NCBI RefSeq assembly: GCF_011927695.1
Contig: NZ_JAATJE010000002.1
Coordinates: 1-64,000 of the forward strand
Direction: 5' to 3'
Length of the DNA stretch: 64,000 nucleotides
Source: Sphingomonas jejuensis
GTDB lineage: Bacteria > Pseudomonadota > Alphaproteobacteria > Sphingomonadales > Sphingomonadaceae
The position numbers and the translations under genes are program-made. Each line of letters begins with the position of its first letter. Position 1 is the stretch's first letter. Below the pieces are notes generated by a model. It was not told the origin of the DNA. It made no database searches and saw only the letters and a list, made by a program, of their open reading frames with translations. This document shows, in pieces, positions 1 through 10,000 of this stretch.

Positions 1-95
1 GCGCGAACGGCGCGCCCGTCATACCCGTCACGCTGCTCGACAAAGGGGTCCCTTTTGCACGCCGATAGGGGGTCCTTTTTGGACGCCGATTGACA
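1..95 (+). mobile_element. Right end of a probable IS21-family insertion sequence
   Basis: Two 22-nt direct repeats, 45-66 and 69-90, match at 20 of 22 positions with a 24-nt period. Each starts GGGGTCC and ends ACGCCGAT, and they are followed by TGACA at 91-95. Several tandem terminal repeats and a terminus ending in CA are typical of IS21-family ends. The rest of the element, with istA and istB, would lie to the left of the window. The receptor sequence begins directly after this end. The family assignment comes from the end structure and remembered similarity to sphingomonad IS21 ends; the left end and any target duplication cannot be seen. Confidence 0.6.
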
Positions 96-2030
96 CAGTT
101 CAATCAACTGAGCCAGATCGGGAGCACCTTCGTCACCATCCGCGGCATCGAATCGAACCCGTTCATCGTCAATCGCGCGGCGGTGTACGTTGATGGGATT
201 CCGTTTCGGGAGGTGCAGGACCAATCGCTCGGTTTCATCGAGCAGGTTGAGGTGCTGCGCGGCCCCCAGGGAACGCTCTACGGCTCGAACACCGAATCTG
301 GATTGATCGTCATTCGTACCCGGATGCCGACGGATAGTTTCGAGATGGATGCGTCGCTCACGGGAACGTTCTTCGGCAATGGTGAGGGCATCGATGCGCG
401 GTTTGCGGCGGGAGGACCACTTACCAGTACGCTCGCGGGATCGGTGGTCGTCACACACGAGGAGGCAGACAGCTTCCTGCGTAATATCGCATCGTCGATC
501 GGCGAGCCCGGATACCTTCAAAACAGTTTCGTTCAGGGCAAGTTGCGATGGAACCCCACTGAACGCCTCACGATCGACTTGCTCAGCTACTATTTCCGCC
601 AGCGCGCTCCGGGTCTCTACAAGCAGGAGTTCCTCCCGATCGATCCGGACGTCTACAATGCGAACTATTCTGGCTTCAATGGCGGCCTGACCCCCGGCCG
701 CTATCGCCTCGTTAACGACGCTCCAAAAAACACGGAGCGCGACGAATACACGGTCGGTGCCAATCTGAACTACGACCTCGGCGGCGCGCGGCTCGACGTC
801 AACGCCTCGTGGCGCAGCGACACGGATGACGCCTTCGGGACCGACATCGACTTGACCGCGCTGCCGGCGGTCGCCGGCGCTGACTTAGGAAGCGACCGGT
901 TCGTCAATATGGAGGCGCGGCTTTCGGCGGCGAGGGGCGACCCGGTGCAATGGGTCGTCGGAATGAACCACTACCGCGATCGCCGTCAGCAAACCCTGTT
1001 GACCCTGGTGGGGCCCGGAGGCCTGGCCGATTATAACCCAGCCCCTCCGCAGACCAGCCGATCGCGGGATTATGCCGTGTTTGGAAATGTCAGCGTGCCG
1101 ATTGCCGATAAGGTTCGGTTAGGTGGCGGCCTGCGGCTGGAAAGCGCCGAACGCGCGTTGAACCAGCAGGCTGGCTCGCTCGACCTTGGTCCCGCTGGTC
1201 AGTTTGCGTTCGCGGCCGAAGATCTCAGCCAAACCTTTACCGAGTTGCTCCCCCGTGTTTCCATCGACTGGAAGCCCACGGAAAATCTGCTGCTTTATAC
1301 ATCGGTCGCCAAGGGGTGGATTCCGGGAGGCTTCAACCTTGCCGCCGCGTCTGTCTCGGTAACGGAGGATTTCACGCGCTACGGAGCCGAGACACTGTGG
1401 ACATATGAGGCGGGTGCCAAGCTGACCCTGCTGAATGGCCGGGCACTGTTGGCGGGCGCTGTCTTCCATACTGACGCGCAGAATTGGCAGGAGTACAACG
1501 TCCTCGTCGACAGCTCGGGGCAGGCGGTGTCAACCAATCTCATCACTTCAAACGCCGCAATCCGAAGCCGGGGTTTTGAGGTTGAGTTGACCGCGCGACC
1601 GGACCCGACGCTGAACCTCACCGCATCACTCGGTTACGTCGACTCCATCTACACCGATTATCGCTTCTCAGCGGTTCAGGACTTCACCGGAAACCGCGTC
1701 AAGCTTGTGCCTCGGTTCGACGCGTCTCTTGCCGCGAGCTGGCGACCGTGGCGCGGTCTTTTCCTCCGGGGCGAGGCGAATGCGGTCGGTGACACGCCTC
1801 TGCACCCAGAGAATATAGCCAAACAGAACGCCTACGTTTTGCTGAACGCGCAGGTCGGCTGGGAGCAGGATGAGTGGGATTTGCGTCTGTTCGTCGACAA
1901 CATCACCGACGAGCGGGTTTTCACGACCCAAGCCTATTCGAACTTCGCGTTCGGATTTGACGGCACCTACTACGCGGGGATCGGCTCACCTCGCGTCATA
2001 GGTCTACGTTTAGCCCGTCGGTGGAGGTGA
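90..2030 (+). pseudogene. 5'-truncated TonB-dependent receptor
   Basis: The 646 codons encode most of an outer-membrane TonB-dependent receptor. The end of the plug is present (VYVDGIPF, then VEVLRGPQGTLYGSN near residues 31-74), followed by a complete beta-barrel ending in RVIGLRLARRWR. The signal peptide, the TonB box and the first part of the plug are missing. The only available start is a TTG at 90, which lies inside the IS end, so the real gene sequence begins near 96. The product would lack an export signal and is presumably non-functional. Codon use and GC are slightly lower than downstream. The original substrate is unknown. Confidence 0.8.
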
Positions 2031-2438
2031 GTGTCGCCCGATAGCTCGACGAACCAGTGATGTTTCGCAATAGCTCAGTTGCTCCGGTCGCTAGCTAAGA
2101 AGTTGCTGGTCGGACGAGGTCTGTTGCCAGATGCAACTGGCTTCTTAGGCGCTGGATGGCTGCGACGCGTTCGCCAAGTTCCACCCGCCGATCGACGCGC
2201 TTAGCTACGCTCACCACAGGGGCGAAGACCATCCCGCCGTCTGCGAACTCGACGATGTGAAGAAGCGTTGCAGTCTACAAGCTTCGGTCGTCGGCCGCGC
2301 TTGGCGGCGCACGGCGGTCCTATAGTAGCACAAACGGCGACACATATTCGTTATGCTTTTCCAGTGGGGGGCGCCATCCGCCACCTGCATGCGTCGGCAG
2401 CGACGCGGCATTCGATACAAGTGCGAAGGATCGAGGCG
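2031..2438. other. 408-bp non-coding stretch with an imperfect hairpin
   Basis: No convincing gene is visible between the broken receptor and the helix-hairpin-helix gene. CTAAGAAG at 2095-2102 pairs with CTTCTTAG at 2141-2148, with further TTGC/GCAA pairing inside. No T-run follows it, so it is at best a weak transcription end for the receptor gene. The local GC is lower than in the flanking genes. Confidence 0.4.
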
Positions 2439-2639
2439 ATGGCCGGGCAGGTGGATGTAAACGGCGCGAGCGCCGACGAGCTGGACGCGGTGCCCGGCCT
2501 GAACGGTCACGGGTTCGAGATCGTCCGCTACCGGGAGGAGCGCGGCCGCTTCACCGACCTGCGGCAGCTGGAGGAAGTACCGGGGCTGGCGGGCAAGATC
2601 GACGACAGCCGTTCGTTCCTGACCGTTGGCGCGGACTGA
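2439..2639 (+). CDS. Small helix-hairpin-helix (ComEA-like) protein
   Basis: This is a 66-residue protein starting MAGQVDVNGASADEL. Two helix-hairpin-helix units can be seen, one around ELDAVPGLNGHGFEIV (residues 14-29) and one around DLRQLEEVPGLAGKI (40-54). The pattern resembles the C-terminal DNA-binding part of ComEA and the T2SS-K-like HhH family. No signal peptide or membrane segment is present, so it is probably cytoplasmic. ATG 2439 is chosen because AAGGA lies 8 nt upstream; an in-frame extension to 2268 has no such site. The partner or DNA target is unknown. Confidence 0.65.
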   Translation: MAGQVDVNGASADELDAVPGLNGHGFEIVRYREERGRFTDLRQLEEVPGLAGKIDDSRSFLTVGAD

Positions 2640-2657
2640 CCCGCCGGCCCGAGGCTC

Positions 2658-4298
2658 TCAGCCGCCGTGCGATCCGACGCCGGTGGGACCTTCCAGCACC
2701 TGACGCACCTTGGTTGCCAGTTCGCTGCGCTTGTAGGGTTTCTGGATCAGCTCGAACTCGGCCCCGCGCGCGTCCACGCGTTCGATCGAGGATTCCGCGT
2801 AGCCGGTGGTCAGCAGCACGCGCATCTTCGGCCGGCGGCGCTTCACCTCGCGCGCGAGCATGACGCCGTTCATGCCGCCCGGCATGATGAGGTCGCTGAA
2901 CAGCAGGTCGATTTGCCCGGCCCCGTCGAGCAGCGTGAGCGCCTCGGCCGCGTTTTCAGCGCGAAGCACGGTGTAGCCGAATTCGGCAAGCACGGTTTCG
3001 GCATAGTCGCCGACGTCCGTCTGGTCCTCCACGACCAGCACGGTTTCGCTGCCGCGCTTGTCGGCGAGCGAGCGCGACTTGCGGAGCGACCGCAGGTCGG
3101 CCTCCGCATTCTCGCACGGGAAGAGCATCCGCACGGTCGTGCCCAGCCCCTCCTCCGAATAGATCCGGAGCGACCCGCCCGACTGCTTCACGAATCCGTA
3201 GACCATCGACAGGCCGAGACCGGTTCCCTTGCCCTGGTCCTTGGTGGTGAAGAACGGCTCGGTGACGCGCTTCAGCACCTCCGGCGACATGCCGGTGCCT
3301 TCATCGGTGATGGTCACGGAGACATAGTCGCCGGCCGCGATCTCGCCGAAGCCGACGTCGCCGTCCTCGATGGTGCGGTTGCGCACCTCGATCTGGATGG
3401 TGCCGCCATTTGGCATTGCGTCGCGCGCGTTGAGGAGGATGTTGATGATCGCCAGTTCGGCCTGCGTCGGGTCGATGCGGGCGTTGCAGGTCTGCTGCTC
3501 GTGCAGGATGCGCACGGTCACCAGGCCGCCGGCGGTGCGCTCGATCAGCGGGCGGAGCTCGTCCACCAGATCGACGATGTTGATGACGCGGCCCTGAAGC
3601 TTCTGGCGGCGCGAAAAGGCCAGCAGCTGCTGCGTGAGGGTGGCGCCCCGCTCGGCCGCCTGAAGCACCGCGTTGATCGATCGGACCGCCTTGGCGCGGT
3701 CGAGCTCACGGTCGCCCTCCAGCTGGTTCTTCAGCACGTCGCCGAAGCCCTGGATGACGGTCAGGAGATTGTTGAAGTCGTGGGCGACGCCGCCTGTCAG
3801 CTGGCCGACCGCCTCCATCTTCTGCGCCTGGCGGAGCCCCTCTTCCGCATCGCGGCGGCGGGTGACGTCGAGCTGCGAGGCGAAGAAGTAGATCAGCCGG
3901 TTGTCGGCATCGAATACGGGCGAGATGAACAATGCGTTCCAGAAGGCGGCGCCGTTCTTCTTGTAGTTGAGGATCTCGACGGAGGTTTCCTGCCGCCGCT
4001 CGATCGCGCGGCGGACCTCGGCCACGGTCTCGCGGTCCGTATCCGGGCCCTGCAGGATGCGGCAGTTGACGCCGATCAGCTCATCCCAGCTGTACCCGGT
4101 CATGTTGAGGAAGGCCGGGTTGGCGAACACGATCGGGTTGTCGGGAAGGTTGGGATCGGTGACGATCATCGGCATCCGCGTCGTCTTCACCGCGGCGAAG
4201 AAGATGCTGTTGCTGTCGTCGGTCATGTCGTGGTTCGCCGCACCGGCGAGATGGGGCGGCGGAGCGCCTGGCGGTGTTTCGGTCGTGATGTCGGTCAT
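2658..4298 (-). CDS. LOV-domain hybrid histidine kinase with receiver domain
   Basis: This 546-residue blue-light sensor has no membrane segment. An N-terminal LOV/PAS domain (about 32-145) carries the flavin-binding motif GVNCRILQG, with the photoreactive cysteine at residue 79. A HisKA domain follows with the phospho-acceptor in VAHDFNNLL (His173). The ATPase domain has an N-box at [10 protein letters not shown], then DEGTGM and GKGTGLGLS. The C-terminal receiver domain (about 418-536) has its phospho-acceptor Asp469 in [11 protein letters not shown] fused receiver makes it a hybrid kinase, so phosphate may pass to a separate protein. It stands alone, divergent from the TetR gene, and has an EcfG-type promoter. 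A second possible start is Met25. Confidence 0.93.
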   Translation of the reverse strand: MTDITTETPPGAPPPHLAGAANHDMTDDSNSIFFAAVKTTRMPMIVTDPNLPDNPIVFANPAFLNMTGYSWDELIGVNCRILQGPDTDRETVAEVRRAIERRQETSVEILNYKKNGAAFWNALFISPVFDADNRLIYFFASQLDVTRRRDAEEGLRQAQKMEAVGQLTGGVAHDFNNLLTVIQGFGDVLKNQLEGDRELDRAKAVRSINAVLQAAERGATLTQQLLAFSRRQKLQGRVINIVDLVDELRPLIERTAGGLVTVRILHEQQTCNARIDPTQAELAIINILLNARDAMPNGGTIQIEVRNRTIEDGDVGFGEIAAGDYVSVTITDEGTGMSPEVLKRVTEPFFTTKDQGKGTGLGLSMVYGFVKQSGGSLRIYSEEGLGTTVRMLFPCENAEADLRSLRKSRSLADKRGSETVLVVEDQTDVGDYAETVLAEFGYTVLRAENAAEALTLLDGAGQIDLLFSDLIMPGGMNGVMLAREVKRRRPKMRVLLTTGYAESSIERVDARGAEFELIQKPYKRSELATKVRQVLEGPTGVGSHGG

Positions 4299-4351
4299 GC
4301 GCGTCCGGAGCTGGAGTGATGCTGCCCGGAGGTGCCGGCATTGCCGGCGAG

Positions 4352-4376
4352 AACGATCAACATGCCGCCTGGTTCC
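4352..4376 (-). promoter_or_regulatory. EcfG-type (general stress) promoter of the LOV kinase gene
   Basis: On the minus strand GGAAC (4376-4372) is followed after exactly 16 nt by CGTT (4355-4352). This matches the GGAAC-N16/17-CGTT consensus of the alphaproteobacterial general-stress sigma factor EcfG. It points toward the LOV kinase and would give a 5' leader of roughly 45 nt. Confidence 0.65.
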
Positions 4377-4467
4377 AACATGGATCAGTTTGCAGGTGCA
4401 GCAACCGTCGTGCCGGAGGGAAATGGTGCAGCGTCATTAACTTGCGGGCAACGTCGGAAGCCTTATA

Positions 4468-4479
4468 TACCAGTCGTTA
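4468..4479. promoter_or_regulatory. Candidate TetR operator overlapping the tetR start
   Basis: TACCAGTCGTTA matches 10 of 12 positions of the reverse complement of the operator at 5101-5112. It is preceded by TA, giving the same TATACC start as the other two sites. It ends on the first base of the tetR ATG, as expected for autorepression. Confidence 0.5.
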
Positions 4480-5090
4480 TGGAAACTGCGTCCGCCCTGC
4501 GCGTCAAAGGCCGCCCGCGTGAGTTCTGCGTCGATCAGGCGCTGGCCGCCGCGCTCGGCGTGTTCTGGGCGAAGGGTTATGAAGGCGCATCCATGGCCGA
4601 CCTGACGGAAGCCATGGGGATCACCAAGCCCAGCCTGTATGCCGCGTTCGGCAACAAGGAAGCGTTGTTTCACAAGGCGCTTGACCTCTACGAGGCCGAG
4701 AAGCTGGAATATACGCGCGCCGCGTTGGAGCAGCCGACGGCGCGCAAGGTGGCCGAGCATTTCATGCGCGGCGCCATTGATGCGCAGATGAGCAGCTGCG
4801 ACCCCAAGGGATGCCTGGGCGTGATCAGCATGACCGCGTGCGGTGCCGAGGCCGAGTCGATCAAGGCCGACGTGATCAAGCGGCGGGCCTCGTCTCAGGC
4901 CGCGCTGGTGGAGCGGTTCGAACAGGCCAAGCGCGACGGCGACCTGCCCATGCACGTGGACATCGCGGGCCTGACCAGCTTCCTTTACGCGCTGCTGCAG
5001 GGAATGGCGGTGCAGGCCGGTTCGGGCGCGACCCGCGCCGACCTGGAGCGCGTGGTGGACACCAGCATGCAGCTGTGGCCAAGCCGGTAG
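4479..5090 (+). CDS. TetR/AcrR-family transcriptional regulator
   Basis: This 203-residue protein has an N-terminal helix-turn-helix (ASMADLTEAMGITKPSLYAAFGNKEALF, about residues 42-69) typical of TetR repressors. The C-terminal part is a ligand-binding helical domain containing SSCDPKGCLG, a segment common in the AcrR-like group that controls efflux genes. ATG 4479 is preferred over upstream in-frame starts because the product then has normal family length and begins just before the HTH. It lies upstream of and in the same direction as the RND efflux operon. Candidate operators at its own start and in front of that operon suggest that it represses both. Confidence 0.85.
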   Translation: METASALRVKGRPREFCVDQALAAALGVFWAKGYEGASMADLTEAMGITKPSLYAAFGNKEALFHKALDLYEAEKLEYTRAALEQPTARKVAEHFMRGAIDAQMSSCDPKGCLGVISMTACGAEAESIKADVIKRRASSQAALVERFEQAKRDGDLPMHVDIAGLTSFLYALLQGMAVQAGSGATRADLERVVDTSMQLWPSR

Positions 5091-5100
5091 AAAAATTCGC

Positions 5101-5112
5101 TACCGACCGGTA
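5101..5112. promoter_or_regulatory. Candidate TetR operator (TACCGACCGGTA)
   Basis: TACCG and CGGTA are perfect 5-bp inverted arms around a 2-bp centre. The site continues into TAAAA, so on the minus strand it reads TATACCGGTCGGTA. It matches the site at the tetR start and lies 11 bp after the tetR stop codon. Confidence 0.5.
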
Positions 5113-5140
5113 TAAAAGCATTGACGGCAGCTGAATGCCT

Positions 5141-5162
5141 TTCTATACCACACAGTATAGAA
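5141..5162. promoter_or_regulatory. Inverted repeat upstream of the RND operon
   Basis: TTCTATAC (5141-5148) and GTATAGAA (5155-5162) are perfect 8-bp arms around 6 bp. The TATACC...GTATA core is shared with the other two candidate TetR operators. The arms are AT-rich, so an operator or promoter is more likely than a terminator. Confidence 0.5.
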
Positions 5163-5394
5163 GGCGTCGAGCGGCGGCGCCACGGCTTTCGAAGAGGATG
5201 CCGAGATGCGCCTTGCTGTCCCCGTCCCGCTGACCACCACCTGATCCCCAACCCCTTGTCCTGAGGCCGGGCACCGTGCGCGCCGCGCGCGGTGAACCGT
5301 CCCCGCTTGTCCAGATCACAGCGTCCTCCAACGTCGCCGCGGCTGATGGTCGCGGCGGCGACCGGACCGGCGCGCCCGCACAGGGAGATATCCC

Positions 5395-5784
5395 ATGGCC
5401 TATGTCGATTTCTCGAACCAGATGACCGTCCAGACCGGCCTGCAGCAGGTCGCCGCCCCCGCCGTCCCCGAGGAGCGGCTGAGCGCACTCGAATGGGCGG
5501 TGGTGGCGCTGGCCCGGCGCGACCGCGTCGCGTCGCTGAAGGCGCCCGGCGCCCTTTCGATCGCGCTTGGCAAGGTGTTCGGCTCGGCCGGGCGCGGCCC
5601 GCACCTGGCCGACCCGCGCCTGGAGGCGCTGCGCCGTATCGCCGTGCTGACCTGGCACAAGGGCTTTGCCATCCCCGCGCGCGAAGTCGACCGCTTCGTG
5701 TCGGCCGGCTTCTCGCTGGGGCAATATGAGACGCTGGCGACCAGCATCGGCATCAGCCGGACGCAACGGGGAGCCGCGGCATGA
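5395..5784 (+). CDS. Uncharacterised 129-residue protein leading the efflux operon
   Basis: I do not recognise this family. The protein starts MAYVDFSNQMTVQTGLQQ and looks soluble and largely helical, with no signal peptide, membrane segment or cysteines. Its stop overlaps the start of the membrane fusion protein gene by 4 bp (ATGA), so it is translationally coupled to the pump. GGGAGAT lies 7-13 nt before the start codon. Its place as the first gene of a TetR-controlled RND operon suggests an accessory or regulatory role, but nothing in the sequence defines one. Confidence 0.7.
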   Translation: MAYVDFSNQMTVQTGLQQVAAPAVPEERLSALEWAVVALARRDRVASLKAPGALSIALGKVFGSAGRGPHLADPRLEALRRIAVLTWHKGFAIPAREVDRFVSAGFSLGQYETLATSIGISRTQRGAAA

Positions 5785-7025
5785 CCATGCAGTCGAAGGT
5801 CGAGGCGGATGCGGCCGACCGCGCGCCGCGCGAGCATCCGCGGTCCCGCTGGCGACGCGCGGGCTGGATCGCGCTTCCCGTGGTGGCGCTGGCCGGCGCG
5901 TGGAGCCTGTTCCACGACGATGGTCCGGCAGTCGCCGCGATGCCGGTGCCGACCGTGTCCGTGGCGCAGCCGCTGGTGCGGCAGGTGACCGAATGGGACG
6001 ACTATGTCGGCCGGTTCGAGCCGAGCCGGTCGGTGGAAGTGCGCCCGCGCATTTCGGGCGCGATCACCGGCGTTCATTTCACCGACGGCGCGATCGTGCG
6101 GAAGGGCCAGCTGCTCTTCACCATCGACCCGCGCCCGGCCGCGGCCGCGCTGGCGGAAGCGCGCGCCAACGTCGCCAGCGCGGCGAGCGACGTGGCGCTG
6201 GCGCAGGCGAACCTGGACCGCGCCAACCGGCTGCGCGCGGAAGACGCGGTGTCGCAGAGCGATCTCGACCAGCTCGCCGCGCGGGTGCGGGCGGCGAACG
6301 CCGCGCTGGTGGCGGCACGCGCGCGCGTCCAGGCACGGGCGCTGGATGTGGAATTCACCCGGGTCGTGGCGCCGATTTCGGGCCGGATCTCCGACCGGCG
6401 GATCGATGCGGGCAACCTGGTGTCCGCCGGCGACACGAACGGCACGCTCCTGACCACGATCAACGCGCTTGATCCGATCTATTTCAGCTTCGATGCATCC
6501 GAAGGCCTGTTCCTAAAGGCGAAGCGCGACGGCGCGAACGGCGCGGCCGTGCAGATCCGCCTGCAGGACGAGGCGGAGCACGCCCATGCCGGGCGGCTGG
6601 ACTTCACCGACAACGGGCTTGATCCACGATCGGGCACAGTGCGGGGGCGCGCGGTGCTCGCCAATCCCGACCTGTTCCTGACGCCCGGCATGTTCGGCAA
6701 CATGCGGCTGGCAAGCGGCGGCACCGTTACCGCGCTGCTGGTGCCGGATGCGGCGATCCAGACCGACCAGGCGCGCAAGCTGGTGCTGACGGTCGGCCGC
6801 GACAACAGCGTGGTGGCAAAGCCGGTGGTGCTCGGCCCCGTGCTCGACGGGCTGCGGATCGTCCGAAGCGGGCTCGAGCCCGGCGACCGGGTGGTGATCA
6901 GCGGCACGCAGATGGCGACCCCGGGCAGCACGGTGGTGCCGCGGCCCGGCCGGATCGAACCCGTCAGCACCGCCACCGCCCCCACGACCAGCACGACCAG
7001 CGGCGCGGCGACCTTCGCCCGCTGA
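5781..7025 (+). CDS. RND efflux periplasmic adaptor (membrane fusion protein)
   Basis: This 414-residue AcrA/MexA-type adaptor would join the inner-membrane pump to the outer-membrane channel. An N-terminal membrane anchor (WRRAGWIALPVVALAGAW, about 25-42) is present without a lipobox cysteine. A lipoyl-like half-motif (VEVRPRISGAITGVHFTDGAIVRKGQLLF) and an alanine-rich coiled coil follow, then the second half-motif ending in VVAPISGRISDRRIDAGN and the beta-barrel and membrane-proximal domains. The C-terminus is a low-complexity Thr/Ser tail. It overlaps the preceding gene by 4 bp and precedes the pump gene by 51 bp. Confidence 0.93.
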   Translation: MTMQSKVEADAADRAPREHPRSRWRRAGWIALPVVALAGAWSLFHDDGPAVAAMPVPTVSVAQPLVRQVTEWDDYVGRFEPSRSVEVRPRISGAITGVHFTDGAIVRKGQLLFTIDPRPAAAALAEARANVASAASDVALAQANLDRANRLRAEDAVSQSDLDQLAARVRAANAALVAARARVQARALDVEFTRVVAPISGRISDRRIDAGNLVSAGDTNGTLLTTINALDPIYFSFDASEGLFLKAKRDGANGAAVQIRLQDEAEHAHAGRLDFTDNGLDPRSGTVRGRAVLANPDLFLTPGMFGNMRLASGGTVTALLVPDAAIQTDQARKLVLTVGRDNSVVAKPVVLGPVLDGLRIVRSGLEPGDRVVISGTQMATPGSTVVPRPGRIEPVSTATAPTTSTTSGAATFAR

Positions 7026-7076
7026 CGCCGCCGACCGACCCGTTCTCACGACATCCTCCTTGAAGGGGAGCCTGCC

Positions 7077-10000
7077 ATGCGCCTGTCGCGCTTCTTCATC
7101 ACGCGCCCGATCTTCGCGGCGGTCATCGCGGTGGTCATCACCATCGTCGGCGGCCTCGCCTATTTCGCGCTGCCGATCTCGCAATATCCCAACATCGTGC
7201 CGCCGACGGTGACCGTCGCGGCCACCTATCCCGGCGCATCCGCCGAGACGGTGGCGGAGACGGTGGCGTCGCCCATCGAACAGGAGATCAACGGCGTCGA
7301 CGGGATGCTGTACCAGTCGTCGCAGTCGACCGGCGACGGGCGCGTGACCATCACCGTCACCTTCCGACCCGGCACCGACCTGGATGCCGCGCAGGTGCTG
7401 GTGCAGAACCGCGTCGCCATCGCCACCCCGCGCCTGCCGCAGGAGGTGCAGCGGCTGGGCATCGTCACCAAGAAGACGTCGCCCGACTTCCTGATGGTGG
7501 TGAACCTGATCTCCCCCGACCGGTCGCTCGATACCGGTTACCTGTCCAACTATGCGCTGACGCAGGTGAAGGACCGGCTCGCCCGCATCGACGGCGTGGG
7601 GGACGTGCAGCTGTTCGGCGCGCGCGATTATGCCATGCGGATCTGGATCGATCCCGGCCGTGCCGCCGCGCTGGACCTGACCGCCGGCGACATCGTGTCC
7701 GCACTTCGCGCGCAAAACGTCCAGGTCGCTGCGGGCACGCTCGGCCAGCCGCCCTACAACCAGGGCAATGCCTTTCAGCTGAGCGTGGAGACGCAGGGCC
7801 GGCTGACCGAGCCGCAGCAGTTCGCCGACGTGGTGATCCGGTCCGACCCGGACGGCCGCCAGGTGCGCGTCCGCGACGTCGCCCGGGTCGAGCTGGGCGC
7901 CGCCGACTATTCCACCAACACCTATCTGTCGGGCGAGCCGACCGTGCTGCTGGGCGTGTTCCAGCGGCCGGGATCGAACGCGCTCGCCGCCGCCGAGGCG
8001 ATCACGGCGGAAATGGACGCGCTCCAGCAGAACTTTCCCAAGGGGCTGGAATATCGCGTCATCTACAACCCCACCGAATTCATCGCCCAGTCGATCGACG
8101 AGGTGATGAAGACGCTGGGCGAGGCGATCGTGCTCGTCGTGCTCGTCATCATCGTGTTCCTGCAACGCTGGCGCGCCGCCATCATCCCGGTGGTCGCGAT
8201 CCCCGTGTCGCTGATCGGCACCTTCGCCGTGCTGCTGCTGGTGGGCTATTCGCTCAACACGCTGTCCCTGTTCGGGCTGGTGCTGGCGATCGGCATCGTC
8301 GTCGACGACGCCATCGTCGTCGTGGAAAATGTGGAGCGCAACCTGGCGCAGGGGCAGACGCCGCTGCAGGCCGCCTTCACCTCGATGGACGAGGTGGCGG
8401 GCGCGCTGGTCGCGATCGTCGCCGTCTTGTGCGCGGTGTTCGTGCCCACGCTGTTCATGAACGGCCTGTCCGGCGCCTTCTACCAGCAGTTCGCGGCCAC
8501 CATCTCCACCGCGACAGTCATCTCGCTGATCGTGTCGCTGACGCTTTCCCCCGCGCTCGCCGCCTTGTTGCTGAAGCATCATGCGGAGGATCACGGCCAT
8601 CAGGGCCTGGTGATGCGCCGGGTGCGCGCCGCAGGCGACTGGTTCAACCGCGGCTTTGAAAGCATGAGCGCGCGGTACAGCCGGATGACGCACGCGCTGG
8701 TCACCCGGCCGCGCCGGGTGATGGTCAGCTATGCCGGGCTGATCGCGGCAACGGTGGCGATGCTGTGGTCGACGCCGACCGGCTTCATCCCCAGCCAGGA
8801 CCAGGGCTATTTCCTGACCGTCATCCAGCTGCCGCCGGGATCGTCGGTGGAGCGCACCGATGCCGTCATGCGCAAGGTCGCCGGCCGCATCCTGCCGCTC
8901 GACGGCGTGAAGGGCGCGGTGATGCTGGCGGGCTTCGACGGGCCGTCACAGACGCTCGCCCCCAACGCGGCCGCCGCCTACATCCCCCTGACGGATTTCG
9001 AGGATCGTCCCGGCATCACGGTCGCCGACGTGATGGCGGAGGCGCAGAAGGCGACCGCCGACATCACCGAAGCGCGGCTGATGATCGTGCCGCCGCCCGT
9101 CATCCAGGGCATCGGCGCGGCCGGCGGCTTCCGCATGATGGTGCAGGACCGCGGCGGCCATGGCTACCAGGCGCTTGCCGAGCAGGCCTACGGCCTTATC
9201 GGCAAGGCCAACCAGGCCGAGGGGCTGGCCGGCGCCTACACCTTCTTCGACACCGCGACGCCGCGCGTGTTCGCCGACATCGACCGCGCCAAGGCCGATC
9301 TGCTGGGCGTGCCGCCGGAGCGCGTGTTCGAGGCGCTGAACGTCTATCTGGGCTCCGCCTTCGTCAACGACTTCAACCTGCTCGGCCGCACCTACCGCGT
9401 GACCGCGCAGGCGGACGCGCCGTTCCGGGCGACCGAAAGCGACATCGCCAACCTGAAGACGCGGTCCAATTCCGGCGCGATGGTGCCGGTGGGGTCGGTG
9501 GCGACCTTCAACGACACGACCGGCCCCTACCGCGTCGTGCGCTACAACATGTTCCCGGCGGTGGAGGTCGACGGCAACACCGCACCGGGCTTCTCGTCCG
9601 GACAGTCGCTGGTGACGATGGAGCGGCTGGCGGCGGAAACGCTGCCCAACGGGTACAGCACCGAATGGACCGACATCGCCTACCAGCAGCAGCTGGCCGG
9701 CAACACCGCCGCCCTTGTGTTCGCGCTGGCCGTGGTGTTCGTCTTCCTGGTGCTGGCGGCGCAATATGAAAGCCTGGTGCTGCCGCTGTCGATCATCATG
9801 ATCGTGCCGATGTGCCTGCTTGCCGCGATGATCGGCGTGAACCTGCGGGGCATGGACAACAACGTGCTGACGCAGATCGGCCTGGTCGTGCTGATCGCGC
9901 TGGCCGCCAAGAACGCGATCCTGGTGGTCGAGTTCGCGCGGCAGGCGGAACAGCAGGACGGGCTGTCCCCGGTCGAGGCGGCGGTGCGTGCGGCGGGCGA

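Larger units (their letters stand above)
5091..5394. other. Intergenic control region in front of the efflux operon
   Basis: This 304-bp gap between tetR and the efflux operon contains two inverted repeats (5101-5112 and 5141-5162), listed separately. No convincing gene was seen in it. The AT-rich stretch around 5095-5165 stands out in this GC-rich DNA and is the likely promoter region. Confidence 0.5.
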
